DNA from: Buddleja alternifolia
Taxonomy: Eukaryota > Streptophyta > Magnoliopsida > Lamiales > Scrophulariaceae
Reading direction: 5' to 3'
NCBI GenBank assembly: GCA_019426215.1
Contig: CM033400.1
Coordinates: 21,684,568-21,748,567 of the forward strand
DNA length: 64,000 bases
Each line of letters starts with the position of its first letter. The first letter of the stretch is position 1. The position numbers and the translations under genes were made by a program. Under the pieces are notes generated by a model. It had not been told where the DNA came from. It saw nothing but the letters and a program-made list of their open reading frames with translations, and made no database searches. Of the stretch, positions 30,256 through 42,200 are shown piece after piece.

Positions 30256-32313
30256 TTTGAGAGATAAACGAGAAACTAACTGCAGAAATAAACTAGATTA
30301 AATTAGATTACTTGTATTTGACTGAACCAAGAAAAATTAAGGACTTAAAATTAATCTTGGCTCCCACTGTATTTTTCGAATGCCACACTCCCATGTGAAA
30401 ATCGGGAATCATCATTGGCATTGATTCCACAACGAGTATTAAGGTCCTCAATTAATTATATGGGTTGCAACCTAACTGATTTCTGGCCCATTAAATTAAT
30501 TGAAGTGATGTCTAACATCAATTTATCCAATAAATATTTCAATATTTTCCCCATAGTTCACCAAGCCGCAACCTAACCAACTTCTAAGCTCGTGAACTAC
30601 CCGAGTTCATTCCCACTAACTCCTATAATCTAACATTTGAATTTCACCTTGCAACCGAACAGGTTTCTGAGGTGAAATATGTTTCGATTAAGACATTCCA
30701 TGCACTTAATAAAATTTCAAATTATTTCTTAATGCATAACCCCCATAACTGGGAAGCATTACACATTTATAGTAATTTTAAAGAAAGCTTCGTGGAGGGC
30801 GAGGATGTCACACATTCTTTTCTAACTCGATATTATTTATTTGGGAGAATTTAAATTGTCAAAAGTTTGGTCTCACTTTGCACATTAGTAAATTTATATA
30901 GCACAAATATCACATATTAAACTTGCATAAATTATACTACTAATAAATATGCCTATCAATATTATCATGGAAATAAATAAATAAATCCATTTACACTTGA
31001 TCATGGAATTTTCTAGAGGGCTCGAGCCAACATGCCATCACATGGAAAGGTAAAGCAGAAAAACAAAACTTTACGGGCTTAAATAATAATAAACTATTTT
31101 ACTACAACAACCCGTTGAAAGAAAAGTAAATCAATTTTAACCTAAGTCGATGATCGGTGTTTCCATCACATAAGACATGCTTGCATCAATTAATATATGC
31201 TCGCAACATTTAATACATGCTCACAATATTAAATCACTTATGTTGACATTTGAAATTTCAGTCCAACTAAAAAGTCCTTTAACAAATTCCCAACTTTTAT
31301 ATATTATTTATTTGACTTAAAATCATTCTAGTCCTACTAGATGACTTAGATATACAAAATTCAAAATTAAGTATATCTACCTTTAATTAAAATAATATTG
31401 GTCCAACTAAATAATTACATAAAATATGGAATTCTATTTTATTATGATTTAAAGTAACCATTAAATGGAAAAAAAATTATTTCATTAAAGAATTAATTAT
31501 TAATCGTCCAAGAAATATAATTTATCTTCGTAATTCAAATATTCAAGTAATTTTCAAGTTGAGGAAAAATTAATAATATTTAATCTATAAATTAATTATT
31601 AATTTCCAAGAAAAAAAATTAATTTCTTCCGATTAAATATTTTATTCCAATTAATCTTATTGGGCTCGATTTCATCAAACCCAAGTTACCGTCCTTTTGG
31701 TCTACTTGGATTTGATTCAATTGGGTTGAGATTAATTAATTAGAAAAAACATGTACACACTATTAATTTCTATTGGGCTATTTTAATTTAAAATCCAAAT
31801 CACCTATTCTATAGCCCATTTGGAATTAATTAAATTAAGCCCAGACTAATTAATAAGTCGAAATTGGCTAAATTTATAATTGGGCTTAATTTAATTATAC
31901 CGAATCATCATTCTTTTGACCCATCCGGATAATGAAATTTAACCAAACCTAAATTCCAATTTCGACGCAATACATAGCCCATTTACCAACCCGGATCCAA
32001 GACCCAAATCAGCAGGTCGTGTGTCAAAACACACCACCTGTTAGGCTGTGTGGTGTGGCCTGGTCGTGTGCGTGCAGTAGCAGCACGCTGCGCGCAATCT
32101 ACTCGGAGCTCTACGAGCCGCGTTTTTCCTCGTTTCTTGATTTTTCATGCATAACAAAAATTCTCAGATTTACAATAAACATAAAAGGTCAAAACCCATT
32201 CTTAAAACCATAAAAACGCAAATTTAATTAACACATAGTCGCATGCTTCAAAAACACATATTATGCATATCATATATCGCATAAACACAATTAAATATGC
32301 GAATCAGAGATTG
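30256..32313 (-). other. Copia-1 leader between primer site and gag
   Basis: About 2.06 kb without a gene, long for a copia leader. Three short repeats built on TTGCAACCTAACTGATTTCT occur near 30472, 30573 and 30651, spaced 80-100 bp. A second family of AT-rich repeats (ATGCTTGCATCAATTAATATATGCTCGCAAC type) lies near 31178-31235. No boundaries of a further insertion were found. Confidence 0.6.
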
Positions 32314-32325
32314 GCTTTGATACTA
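32314..32325 (-). promoter_or_regulatory. Copia-1 primer binding site
   Basis: Minus strand TAGTATCAAAGC, one base from the LTR end; the standard copia site for initiator tRNA-Met is TGGTATCAGAGC, so two bases differ. It fixes the orientation and the LTR boundary at 32327. Confidence 0.88.
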
Positions 32326-32326
32326 C

Positions 32327-33020
32327 TGTTGGGTTTCGCAAAAAATAACATAAACGCAGCGGAAGGATTTCAAAATTTTTTATTTTAAAACCCTAAGTGG
32401 AATTCAATGATCGCATATTTAAATTGATCAATACACTTAACGAATAATCACTTACCCGTTAGAGCGAAGTTGTTGTAGACTTTTCTTCTTCCTCCAAAAG
32501 TAAAGAATTTGAAGCTTTTAAATCTTCAATCCTTTGTGTAATCTTCAAATCTTGAACTTGATCCAAACAATGAAAGTACGTCGTCTCTAAATTGTCACGC
32601 ACGGATCGACAAAGGAAAAATTCCCACTAATCTCTAATGGGGAGCGATGACTAGGTTATTAGAGAGGGGATGAATATGTTTCTTCTTTCTTTCTAGAAGA
32701 GTTATGAAAGTTGTATACTTGTTCTAAGTCAAAGAGTACTTATATACCTCATGAATTGTTGAACAAGTTAAAACAAAAAAGCCCTAGTAAAATTGGGCAT
32801 CACTTGGACGCCCATTGAGCCCTTAATAGGCGTCCTCTTGGACGCTTCTTTAAGCCCCAAGATTCCTTTTGTTTTAATTAATTGCTTATTCAATTAATAA
32901 TTTATTATATCCAATAAATAAATATATTAGTTAAATAACCAAATTAATTAGATAAATTAATTCATTAATATATTTTTTTTGATGGAATTAATTCATTAAT
33001 ATGTTTTCCTAAAAAATCAA
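32327..33020 (-). repeat. Copia-1 5' LTR, left part
   Basis: Starts TGTTGGGTTTCGCAAAAAATAACATAAACG and aligns with 17521 onward. It is cut at 33020 by Copia-2, whose LTR starts at 33021. The target copy ATCAA (33016-33020) pairs with ATTAA (59225-59229). The other part of this LTR is 59230-60288. Confidence 0.93.
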
Positions 33021-33039
33021 TGTTGGTCCCAAGTGGCAT
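33021..33039 (-). repeat. Copia-2 3' LTR, first 19 bp
   Basis: TGTTGGTCCCAAGTGGCAT, identical to the start of the 5' LTR copy (57703). It continues at 45440 (CATACGAAAGGG) on the far side of Athila-1. The last four bases (GCAT) are also shared with Athila-1 LTR at 44376-44379, the likely deletion microhomology. Confidence 0.9.
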
Positions 33040-34099
33040 TAACACACAAAGCAATAGGAGAATTAATACAAAAAGCAACTTCACATATATTGATTCATAA
33101 ATTTGGCCTTCACATGGCCTTAGTTCTACAATATTAGCCTCTCATCAAAGCCTTAAGAAAATCTTATACAAACATATGCATACTCATGGAAATAAACATG
33201 TAAATGCAAATAATTAAAACTCCCTCAATTGATTGATGATGGATCTTTGCTCTCTTGATCTTCAATCCTTAGCTCCTCTCTCTTTGTTCCCCTCCAAAAG
33301 TGATGAAGAAATGGTGATGAATGATGATGAGTGAAAAGTGATGGCCAAAATGCCTCTCTCTCTCTCCTCTTCCAAGATGTGATCGGTCAATTGTGCTAAA
33401 AAATCCTTAAGAAGACCACCACAAATCAGCTCCTCATGTGTATGTCCCCCCTAGTGTGTCCTCCACTACTCTTAAAGTGAGTAGTATAAAATTCCCTAAA
33501 GTAGATCTAGTAAGAAACATACTTATGACATCCCTCCCATACATGTGATGACCTCTTGGCTTTAAATGTTCCATTCCCCCATCAAATGATGATCTTTTGG
33601 CTGAAAGGAATCAAATCTCGGATGTGGCCACGCCTAGGCGCGGTAATTATGGCGCTCGGGCGCCCAAATCAGAATGTTGGGAGTATTTGCCTCTGTCTGA
33701 CGCAGTAATTGTATTTCCTTCATAACTCTCTCCACAAAACTCCGATTTGGATGATTGAAGTCCTCATTTGAAGCTAACACATAGTTCTACAACTTTGTAG
33801 AAGGAAACTTCATCCAATTCGGTCTCTAAACATACGGAAAAAGCACTCGAACGTGGAAAGTGGTGCTGATACGGCGCCCGGGCGTGGGCAAGATGGCGCC
33901 TAGGCGTAGGGGTGCATAGCAATTTGGCCTAAACTTGTTTTATACATCATTTTTCATCCCGTTCTTTGATTGTATCCATTTAAGACCTGAAATCACTTAA
34001 TGCATGAATTAAACGCACATGTGGCAAGAATCAAGCGATAAATGAACCTAAGACATAAACGCAAAGGGGCTTAAAAGCACGTAAAAATGCCTCTTATCA
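33040..34099 (-). repeat. Athila-1 3' LTR, 608 bp missing
   Basis: Identical in length (1060 bp) and almost in sequence to 44380-45439. The first 608 bp on the plus strand (43768-44375 in the intact copy) are missing, together with the left target copy. The junction GCAT is common to both sides, so a microhomology deletion is likely. The internal boundary CTCTTATCA at 34099 is intact. Confidence 0.93.
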
Positions 34100-35721
34100 A
34101 CATCCCCACACTTATCAATTGATCGTCCTCGAGCAATAAGAGTTTTAAGATAAGGAAACATCATCAATCAAAGAGAGAAACAAAAAGAAAACTACCTAAC
34201 TCACTTTCGTGGAGTAAACGGTTGCATTTAGCGAATGCAACAAGCCTTTGAACCTTTTAGTTACCTCAAAGGACGAGTTATAGTCTCGTGAGGGTTTGCA
34301 GACGATATACCCACAAAATCGAAAGATTTTCAACCACGATCACTCAACGTAAATTACAATGATTAATAGCACACAATGGTATGAATTCATCTGTTTGAGC
34401 TCATATTACAAATATATACACATCACACATTTGCTCATGTTACGCCTTAACATTGAAAAGATCATCCTAAGGGTGTAGTGTAATAAATCTCAAGTATTAT
34501 AGTCAAGTGGCATTCTTACCACTTTTCAAACATTAACCCCATATTTATCAACTTTTGATTATTCACATGGTACGAGAATTGAATACAACTTCATAGCCAC
34601 TTAAAAATTCATCACTTCATTCCACTTTCGGATTTATCTTATGCACTTTCAACTCGAAACATTAGAGGCTAGACCATGTGCAATGTTTGATCCTCTTAGG
34701 CTTTCTATGACACCCGTGTAACGAGTTTTAGGCCAATAACTCCTAAACCAGATGGCTTTAGGGTATCAAATGTGGAGACATTCCTAAGGGCTTAATCGCT
34801 CGAGTGTCAAAGGCCACAAAATCAAACTAGGTCCTTATTCACTTAACACTTGCATTGGCTTGAGCTTAGCTCAAATTAGCAAAATAGTACAGTATTCTAG
34901 GCATGGTGCTCTTCGCCCCCAGTATCTATTAAGCCTGACTTTTTCAGTCATACCAATGTTCAACCTCTTTTTATTATTATTAAGCACACGAAGTTAACGT
35001 TCTCAACTCATAACACATGTGAAAATTCTAAGTTGATATTTCCGGGATCAAGCCTTTAAGTGTTTCAAAATGATTGCCCACTCAACTCCTCTACCTTCGA
35101 TTTAGGTGCATATGTGAATCATCTTGAGGTTAATCTAGTCTAGTTAGGATCCCATAAGCAAGGAACGATGTGTATAGCCATTAAAAACCAAATTGATAGA
35201 GAAAACATACCATGTATTCAAATTAACCATACTCAATGCCTCAAGTGAAGGGTTGAAATTCTATCCAAAAAAATTAAAATTGCACACATTTCACATGTAG
35301 AGGTACAGCACCCCCCAAACTTGGACCGAAATATGTAAAACATGAATCAACATGACTATAATGGATCTAGTATACCCCCCCACACTTATCATGAACATTG
35401 TCCCCAATGTTTGAAAAAGAGAAGGCAAAGTACACGTCACCATAGGGAAGCTGAAAAGCAAACCCGAGTCCACTTAAGGCAATCAAGTCCATGGATGGCA
35501 ATCACTGTGTCGATCACTACATAGGTAAACAAATGCTAGCCATACAGAGCATCAAACATTGGATAGAATAGAATAAAACAAAACGAGACAAATAAAAAAT
35601 GAGAAACATGCATGGAAAGAAAACATCAAGCATCCAAACATAAAACATAAAATATCCAACATCCCAACAAAAGATATCCAAAAACGAAAAGAAACATGCA
35701 TGGAAATAAAACAAGATAAGC
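34100..35721 (-). other. Athila-1 3' non-coding region with polypurine tracts
   Basis: No gene. Next to the LTR the minus strand reads AAGTGTGGGGATGT, the polypurine tract. A second purine run (complement of CCCCCCCACACTT, 35374-35386) and a third (CCCCCCAAACTTGG, 35309) lie nearer ORF3. The block at 34262-34320 is shared with Athila-2. A 60-codon frame at 35291-35473 is not supported as a gene. Confidence 0.75.
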
Positions 35722-37041
35722 CTAATCGGTGGTGCCAAAACGGTCAATGTAATCCTCATCCTCTCCGCTGAGATCATCCAAATCAATCAACGGGCTACCC
35801 TCATCATTATGAGCCTCATCATCACCTCCTTCAGGAACGATAGCACCTGACTCGTGCATATCTGCGGGCTGCTGAGGCGGGAGGTGCGGGTAAGGTGGAG
35901 GAGCAGAATAATCAAACGGCCCCCAACCGACAAACGCATCATGCTCTACAAAAAGCTGACGAAAATAAGCACAAGTGTCGGACATGACCACCCTCATCTC
36001 ATCTCGCAACTCATTCCTCAATTCATCCTTTAATTGTCTAATGGCGGCGGCATCCATAGGTGGAAACTGTGGGGAGCTAGTAGACCGGGTTGAAGACGGG
36101 CGAGGCCTCTTGGAAGTAGCTGGGGGTGGAGGAGCCTGGGAGTCGTCATCTACCACGGTGAGATAAGAACCAGGAAGCTCAGTACGCTCCAAAGGAAATG
36201 TGGGAACCTTAGCCGCTTTGCATAAAGCTGTGATCAGTGACGGGAGAATGATGGGAATCTTCCGAGTGGGACCTTCTCCCTTTTGCTTAGCCAATTCTTT
36301 GTTAATCAACGGCCCTAACTCATTCTTCAACTTTCTAAAGTGGTCCGTCAAAGACTTGTGGATTACCCGGGCAAAGTCCACAGCTTTCTTGGACATAATA
36401 GCGTAGATGAGGGTGGCCCGTTCCTTATTTGCCTCTGATCGATTGGTACTCGGTATTAAATTGAATCGGATGAAGTCGAGCCAGAAAGCAGCCTCGGGTA
36501 ATAGAGCCCTACGGGGGACATGAGCTTCTCCGGGTACCCATTCCCACCCCTCTCGCCCAATAACCTGCAAAATATCCGACAGGCTAACTCGGAGGCGCCC
36601 TGCATTGTAAAGAGTGGTGAACTCGCATGTCTGAGGGGTCGGGGTGCCTATGCTCTCCCTAATCTGTCTCAACTCATAATTGACATGTTTGCCCCGGACC
36701 AAAAGGGTAGTCCCCAGCCATCCTCGTGTCTCAATCTCATCATAAACCCCGGAGCTGAAGAATTCCAGAACCCAAGGAAGATGAATGGCCTCGGGCTTTT
36801 GACAGAAAAACTGTAAGCGATGAAACTGTATCAATTCGTGCACAGAGGGCTGTCCCCGGGTGGTTAAATAGTGCTCCTTAATAAGGGTGCGGGGGGTGCT
36901 CAAACTCTGACACATAATTTGGACTTGGGGGTTTTCAAAACGGGTATTATCGGGAGTCTCGGGCTCATTAGAGGAACCCTCACCCACTTTTTTCTTACCC
37001 TTGGACGGTCTGTTGGTAGTTCTCGTCATTTGCAACAACAA
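35722..37041 (-). CDS. Athila-1 ORF3 (plant transposon / env-like position)
   Basis: An uninterrupted 439-codon frame downstream of pol, where Athila elements carry their third ORF, historically called env-like. The start may be the second Met (37029, MTRTTNRPSKGKKK), a basic, NLS-like beginning. Residues about 60-270 (SVHELIQFHRLQFFCQ ... RALLPEAAFWLDFIRFNLIP ... KERATLIYAIMSKKAVDFA) resemble the putative plant transposon domain (PF20167 type). Then come a proline/serine-rich linker (PPPPATSKRPRPSSTRS), a charged helix likely to coil (LKDELRNELRDEMR) and an acidic tail. No signal peptide or membrane span is visible, so an envelope role is doubtful. Codon phase has survived while gag-pol has lesions. 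Confidence 0.78.
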   Translation of the reverse strand: MLLQMTRTTNRPSKGKKKVGEGSSNEPETPDNTRFENPQVQIMCQSLSTPRTLIKEHYLTTRGQPSVHELIQFHRLQFFCQKPEAIHLPWVLEFFSSGVYDEIETRGWLGTTLLVRGKHVNYELRQIRESIGTPTPQTCEFTTLYNAGRLRVSLSDILQVIGREGWEWVPGEAHVPRRALLPEAAFWLDFIRFNLIPSTNRSEANKERATLIYAIMSKKAVDFARVIHKSLTDHFRKLKNELGPLINKELAKQKGEGPTRKIPIILPSLITALCKAAKVPTFPLERTELPGSYLTVVDDDSQAPPPPATSKRPRPSSTRSTSSPQFPPMDAAAIRQLKDELRNELRDEMRVVMSDTCAYFRQLFVEHDAFVGWGPFDYSAPPPYPHLPPQQPADMHESGAIVPEGGDDEAHNDEGSPLIDLDDLSGEDEDYIDRFGTTD

Positions 37042-38028
37042 TTATCAACTTCTCAACTACTCAAATCAACCCAAATGCAACCAACTAAATACAACAATCG
37101 TCAACGCCCAACAACACACCAAAATCAGAGAGCAACCCACACTCTAGCAACAATCCACGGATTTAACCGATTCCTCAATTTTTAAGCAATAATCCACAGA
37201 TTTAATCAACAATATAGCATCCAATTTCAACAACAACAACCCACAAATTCAATTTCAACCCACAAATCCAATAAAAGTCCTCAAATGCAATAACAACAAA
37301 AAATCGATCTACAATCGGACAATGCCCCAATTAATCCTCAAAATATAACGCAAGGCACCTACTCGTCGGCTATGAATCGGAAATGGAAGAAGGGTAAAGC
37401 CAAAACTCACCTTTTATCCCCAAAATTTTCGCACCGAGTCGATGTGAAAGAAGAGCCTCTTGTGCAACGAATTATGTTGATGGAAAGTGGCGGTGAAATA
37501 CGGTGGAAATGGCCGGAAATGGTGAGAGAGTCGCCGGAAATCGCGTGGGAGAGGAGTTGTGAAGATTTTGGGAGAATTTTGACCGTTTTGACCCAAATAT
37601 GTGTTTAAATCAGAATCGGGCGCCTAGGCGCGCGTGTTTGGGCGCCTAGGCGCGCGACACAGCGTACCTGGATTTTTGAGTGGTAATGTCCGCGCCTAGG
37701 CGGGCGTTGTTCGGCGCTTGGGCGCCCCTTTCAGAATCGGGCGCCTAGGCGCCTGTTTTCTCAGCGCTTGGGCGCCCCTTTCAGAATCGGGCGCCTAGGC
37801 GCCTGTTTTCTCGGCGCTTGGGCGCCCCTTTCAGAATCGGGCGCCTAGGCGCCTGTTTTCTCGGCGCTTGGGCGCCCCTTTCGGAATAGTTTTGTAAAGA
37901 ATTTCATTTCCTGTTTCAAAAGGGAAGAGACAAAACACTTAAAACACAAACTAACAAAGATGTAAGACTAGAAAATAAAGCAACAAACGGGATAATAAGG
38001 GAAAAAGAAAAGGAAACGGAAAGAAAAC
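37042..38028 (-). repeat. Athila-1 ORF3 leader and GC-rich minisatellite
   Basis: 37042-37610 holds no gene. 37616-37885 is a GC-rich array: a unit of about 52 bp containing CGGGCGCCTAGGCGCCTG, TTTTCTC and GGCGCTTGGGCGCCCCTTTC is repeated about four times, after two shorter copies of GGGCGCCTAGGCGCGCG. Its core, GCGCCTAGGCGC, is a palindrome found also in the LTRs and in pol. The remainder to 38028 is A-rich. Confidence 0.88.
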
Positions 38029-38076
38029 ATGGGTTGCCTCCCAAGAAGCGCTAGTTTAGAGTCATTAGCTCGACTG
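38029..38076 (-). promoter_or_regulatory. Conserved post-pol hairpin block (Athila-1 copy)
   Basis: Complement of GAGCTAATGACTCTAAA and AGCGCTTCTTGGGAGGCAAC, lying 12-59 bases after the integrase stop codon (38090-38088). The hairpin CTTGGG-AGGCAA-CCCATG has one mismatch here. It matches 25401-25446 and 61856-61903. Confidence 0.78.
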
Positions 38077-38087
38077 AAAGCGAAGAA

Positions 38088-39230
38088 TCACGAAGGGTCC
38101 GCGAGGATGAAGGACTCTTTGTCTCTTGGTCCATCCATCCCTAAGTAAGGTTTTAGACGTTGAGCGTTGACCAAGAAAGTATGTCCTTTATCTGTTGTAA
38201 GCTCAACGGCGCCGGATGGATAGACCTGGGAAATCAAAAATGGGCCCGACCATCGAGACTTAAGCTTCCCGGGGAAGAGTCGGAGTCGAGAGTTGTATAG
38301 CAACACCCGCTCTCCCTTGTGGAATTCCCGGGGGAGAATATGTTTGTCATGCCACATTTTGGTCCGCTCCTTATAGAGTTTTGCGTTCTCATAGGCAAGA
38401 TGACGCCATTCTTCGAGCTCGTTGAGTTGTAGCAAACGTTGTGTACCTACACTTTGAGAGTCAAAATTTAGAAACTTAATGGCCCAATAAGCACGATGCT
38501 CGAGTTCAACGGGCAAGTGACATGTTTTGCCAAAAACAAGACGATACGGGGACATGCCAATTGGGGTTTTATAGGCGGTCCGATAAGCCCAAAGAGCATC
38601 ATCCAATTTAAGGGACCAATCCTTCCTTGATGCGTTGACAGTTTTTTCTAAAATACGCTTAATCTCCCTATTCGAGACCTCCACTTGGCCACTAGTTTGT
38701 GGGTGGTATGGGGTCGAAATTTTATGCTTCACCCCGTACTTGGTCAATAAAAGTTCAAACTGCCTGTTGCAGAAGTGGGTGCCCCCGTCACTAATGATGG
38801 CTCGGGGAGTTCCAAATCGAGTAAAAATATGCTTCTTCAGAAAACGAGTGACAACCCGAGCATCATTAGTAGGCAAGGCCACGGCTTCCACCCATTTGGA
38901 GACATAGTCTACCGCAACAAGGATATATTTATTTGAACAAGAACTGGGGAAAGGGCCCATGAAATCCACACCCCATACATCAAACAACTCACACTCTAAC
39001 ATGCTATTTAAGGGCGTTTCATGATGTTTAGAGATGTTCCCCATTCGTTGACAGCGATCACAAGATTTGACATAATGATGTGCATCTTTAACAAGAGTAG
39101 GCCAGAAGAAACCTGATTGGAGGATCTTAGCTACCGTTTTGGAAGGCCCAAAATGGCCACCTACCGCCATATCATGACAATGAGATAGGATAGCATGCAC
39201 GTCCGTTTCGGGTATGCAACGTCGAATAAA
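38088..39230 (-). pseudogene. Athila-1 integrase part of pol
   Basis: Gypsy integrase. In the open frame running from 39269, the zinc finger is H32, H39, C70, C73; the catalytic triad is D102 (GVDFMGPF), D161 (ISDGGTHF) and E197 ([14 protein letters not shown]). Near residue 335 [15 protein letters not shown] is the GPF/Y-type module. There is no chromodomain, as expected for Athila. It ends with a TGA at 38090. A one-base change near 39225 puts it out of frame with the RNase H part, so it belongs to the same polyprotein but is uncoupled. The true junction is after DGLF/WFIRRC, and the first dozen residues of the frame are not native. Confidence 0.93.
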
Positions 39231-42200
39231 CCATCTGCACAAACTTTGAATAAAAAGGGTTCGTCCCAAAGATATTGCTTTACATCAGATAGAAATTTCT
39301 TCTTTTGATGAAAAGTGATATCCGGGGGAAGACGGCCCGTAACAATGTAATTGGCAAAGTTAGCATACCAAGGTGAAATTTTTTCAGAAATAGCAAGGAG
39401 GTGTTCATCTGGGAATTCCTCACGAATTGGTGTCTCATCTAACGGATCATTCACTAGCTCTAAGCGTGAGAGGTGGTCGGCTACTACATTTTCGGTGCCT
39501 TTCTTGTCTTTTATCTCTAAATCAAATTCTTGGAGTAACAAAATCCATCTAAGAAATCTTGGTTTAGCATCTTTCTTGGCAAGCAAATATTTTAAAGCCG
39601 AATGATCGGTGTAAACTATCACTTTGTTTAGCACGAGGTAAGAGTGGAATTTATCGAATGCAAAGACTATGGCGAGTAATTCTTTTTCCGTGGTGGCATA
39701 ATTTAATTGTGCATCGTTAAGAGTTTTACTAGCATAGTAAATGGTTCGAAATACCTTTTCCTTCCTTTGGCCAAGGTCCGCTCCAACCGCGGTGTCACTC
39801 GCATCACACATCAATTCGAATGGTAAGCTCCAATCGGGGGATGACATGATAGGGGCGGAAACTAAGCGTTCCTTCAAATCAAGAAAGGCCTGCATACAAG
39901 AAGAATTGAAATCAAAAGGTGCATCTTTAACAAGCAAATTAGACAACGGTTTCGCAATTTTAGAGAAATTCAAGATGAATCGCCTATAGAAACCAGCATG
40001 CCCGAGGAAACTCCTAACAGCTTTTACCGATGTGGGCGGGGGAAGTTTTTCAATGACCTCAATCTTGGCTTGGTCCACTTCGATCCCTTTTTGAGAGATC
40101 TTGTGGCCAAGCACAATCCCCTCCCGGACCATTAAATGGCATTTTTCCCAATTCAAAACAAGGTTGGTTTCTTCACAACGTTTAAGCACAACATTTAGAT
40201 GAGCAAGACAAATATCAAAAGTTGTTCCGAAAACAGAAAAGTCATCCATAAAAATTTCAAGAAAATCTTCAACCATATCATGAAAAATAGCCATCATGCA
40301 TCTTTGAAAAGTGGTCGGGGCATTACACAAGCCAAATGGCATCCTTCTATAAGCAAATGTGCCATAAGGACAAGTGAAAGTGGTTTTCTCTTGGTCCTCA
40401 GGATCTATGGCAATTTGATTATAGCCGGAGTAACCATCTAGAAAACAATAGAAATCATGCCCGGCTAATCGTTCAAGCATTTGGTCAATAAAGGGGAGGG
40501 GGAAATGATCCTTACGTGTGGCATCATTCAACTTACGGTAATCTATACATACACGCCACCCACTAATTATACGAGTTGGGATAAGCTCATTATTCGCATT
40601 CTCAATTACCGTTATCCCCCCTTTCTTAGGCACCACTTGGGTAGGGCTCACCCACGCACTATCAGAAATAGGATAGATTATACCTGAGTCGAGCAGTTTA
40701 ATCACTTCCTTCTTTACTACCTCTTGGATTTGTGGGTTTGATCTCCTTTGGGGTTGGCGTGTAGGCTTGGTGGAGTCCTCCATAAGTATTTTGTGCATAC
40801 ATATCGCTGGACTAATGCCTTTGATGTCCGCAAGTTTCCACCCAAAAGCCCGTTTGTGAGATCTCAACACCGTCATTAATTGCTCTTCTTGTGATCCTGA
40901 AAGAGATGAGGAAATGATCAATGGGAGTGTTTCGTCATCGTTCAAGTACACATATTTAAGGTGGGAGGGGAGGGGTTTGAGTTCGAGAGAGGGGGGTTCT
41001 TCAATAGATGGGCGAGGTGATCCTGACAATGATCTATCAACTTTGATGAATCCTCCCGAATGAGAGGAAGATTTGTACTCCAAGCTTAGAACCTTTTCCA
41101 CTAGATCATCTTTCTCCGAGTCCACTTGCATGGATTTCATAAGATTCTGTTCGAGAGAATTTTCAATTGTATTGTCCTGTAAATACTCAACAATCAAATG
41201 GTCAAATGTATCAATTCGATAACACGAGTCATGATCAATAGGATGTTTAAGGACTTTGTAAACATCAAAGGTAACTTTGTCATCGCCCACATTCAAGGTA
41301 AGCTTACCATTAGCAATGTCAATTACCGCCTTACCCGTGGCTAGGAATGGTCTCCCTAGGATTAATGGTACCTCCACATCTTCTTCCATGTCGAGTACTA
41401 CGAAATCAACGGGAAAATAAAACTTGTCGACTTGGACAATAACGTCTTCGATTATCCCCTTGGGCCTCTTGATCGATCGGTCGGCTAGTTGAAGGCTCAT
41501 TGAGGTCGGCTTGGGATTTCCAAGGCCTAGCTTTTTAAACAGTGAGTATGGAAGAAGATTGATGCTGGCCCCCGAGTCACATAACACCTTCTTGAATGAT
41601 AGGGATCCAATTGTGCATGGGATTGTGAGACTCCCGGGATCTTGGAGCTTAGTTGGCAATTTATTGAGTAATACGGCGGAGCATTCTTCCGTGAGGCACA
41701 CCGTCTCATTCTCTTCCCACTTCTGCTTGTTAGAGAGTATGTCCTTGAAGAACTTCACATAATTCGGCATTTGGAGAATGGCGTCAATAAACGGAATATT
41801 AATTCTCACTTCCCGAAGGATTGCCAAAATTCGAAGAAAGCTCGGATCCATCTCCTTTTTCTTCTTTTTGTGAGCATTTGGGAAGGGGAGACGAACTTCG
41901 ATAGGGGGAGAAAGCGTTGGATTAGACGGATGAAAACCCACAGAAACAGTAGGCGGCGCCTGGGCGCGTATATCGGCGCCTAGGCGCGGATCTGTTGGCG
42001 CCTGGGCGTGCATTTCTGGGCGCTCGGGCGCGGGATGCAGAACATATGCATCTGGCAGGTTTGTGGGTGGCGCCTGGGCGCGTATATTGGCGCCTAGGCG
42101 CGTATCTGTAGGCGCCTGGGCGTGCAGGTCGGGGCGCTCGGGCGCGGGATGCAGAGAGTTTTGTCCAGAACAGGTTAGATCAGGCGCCTGGGCGTGCATG

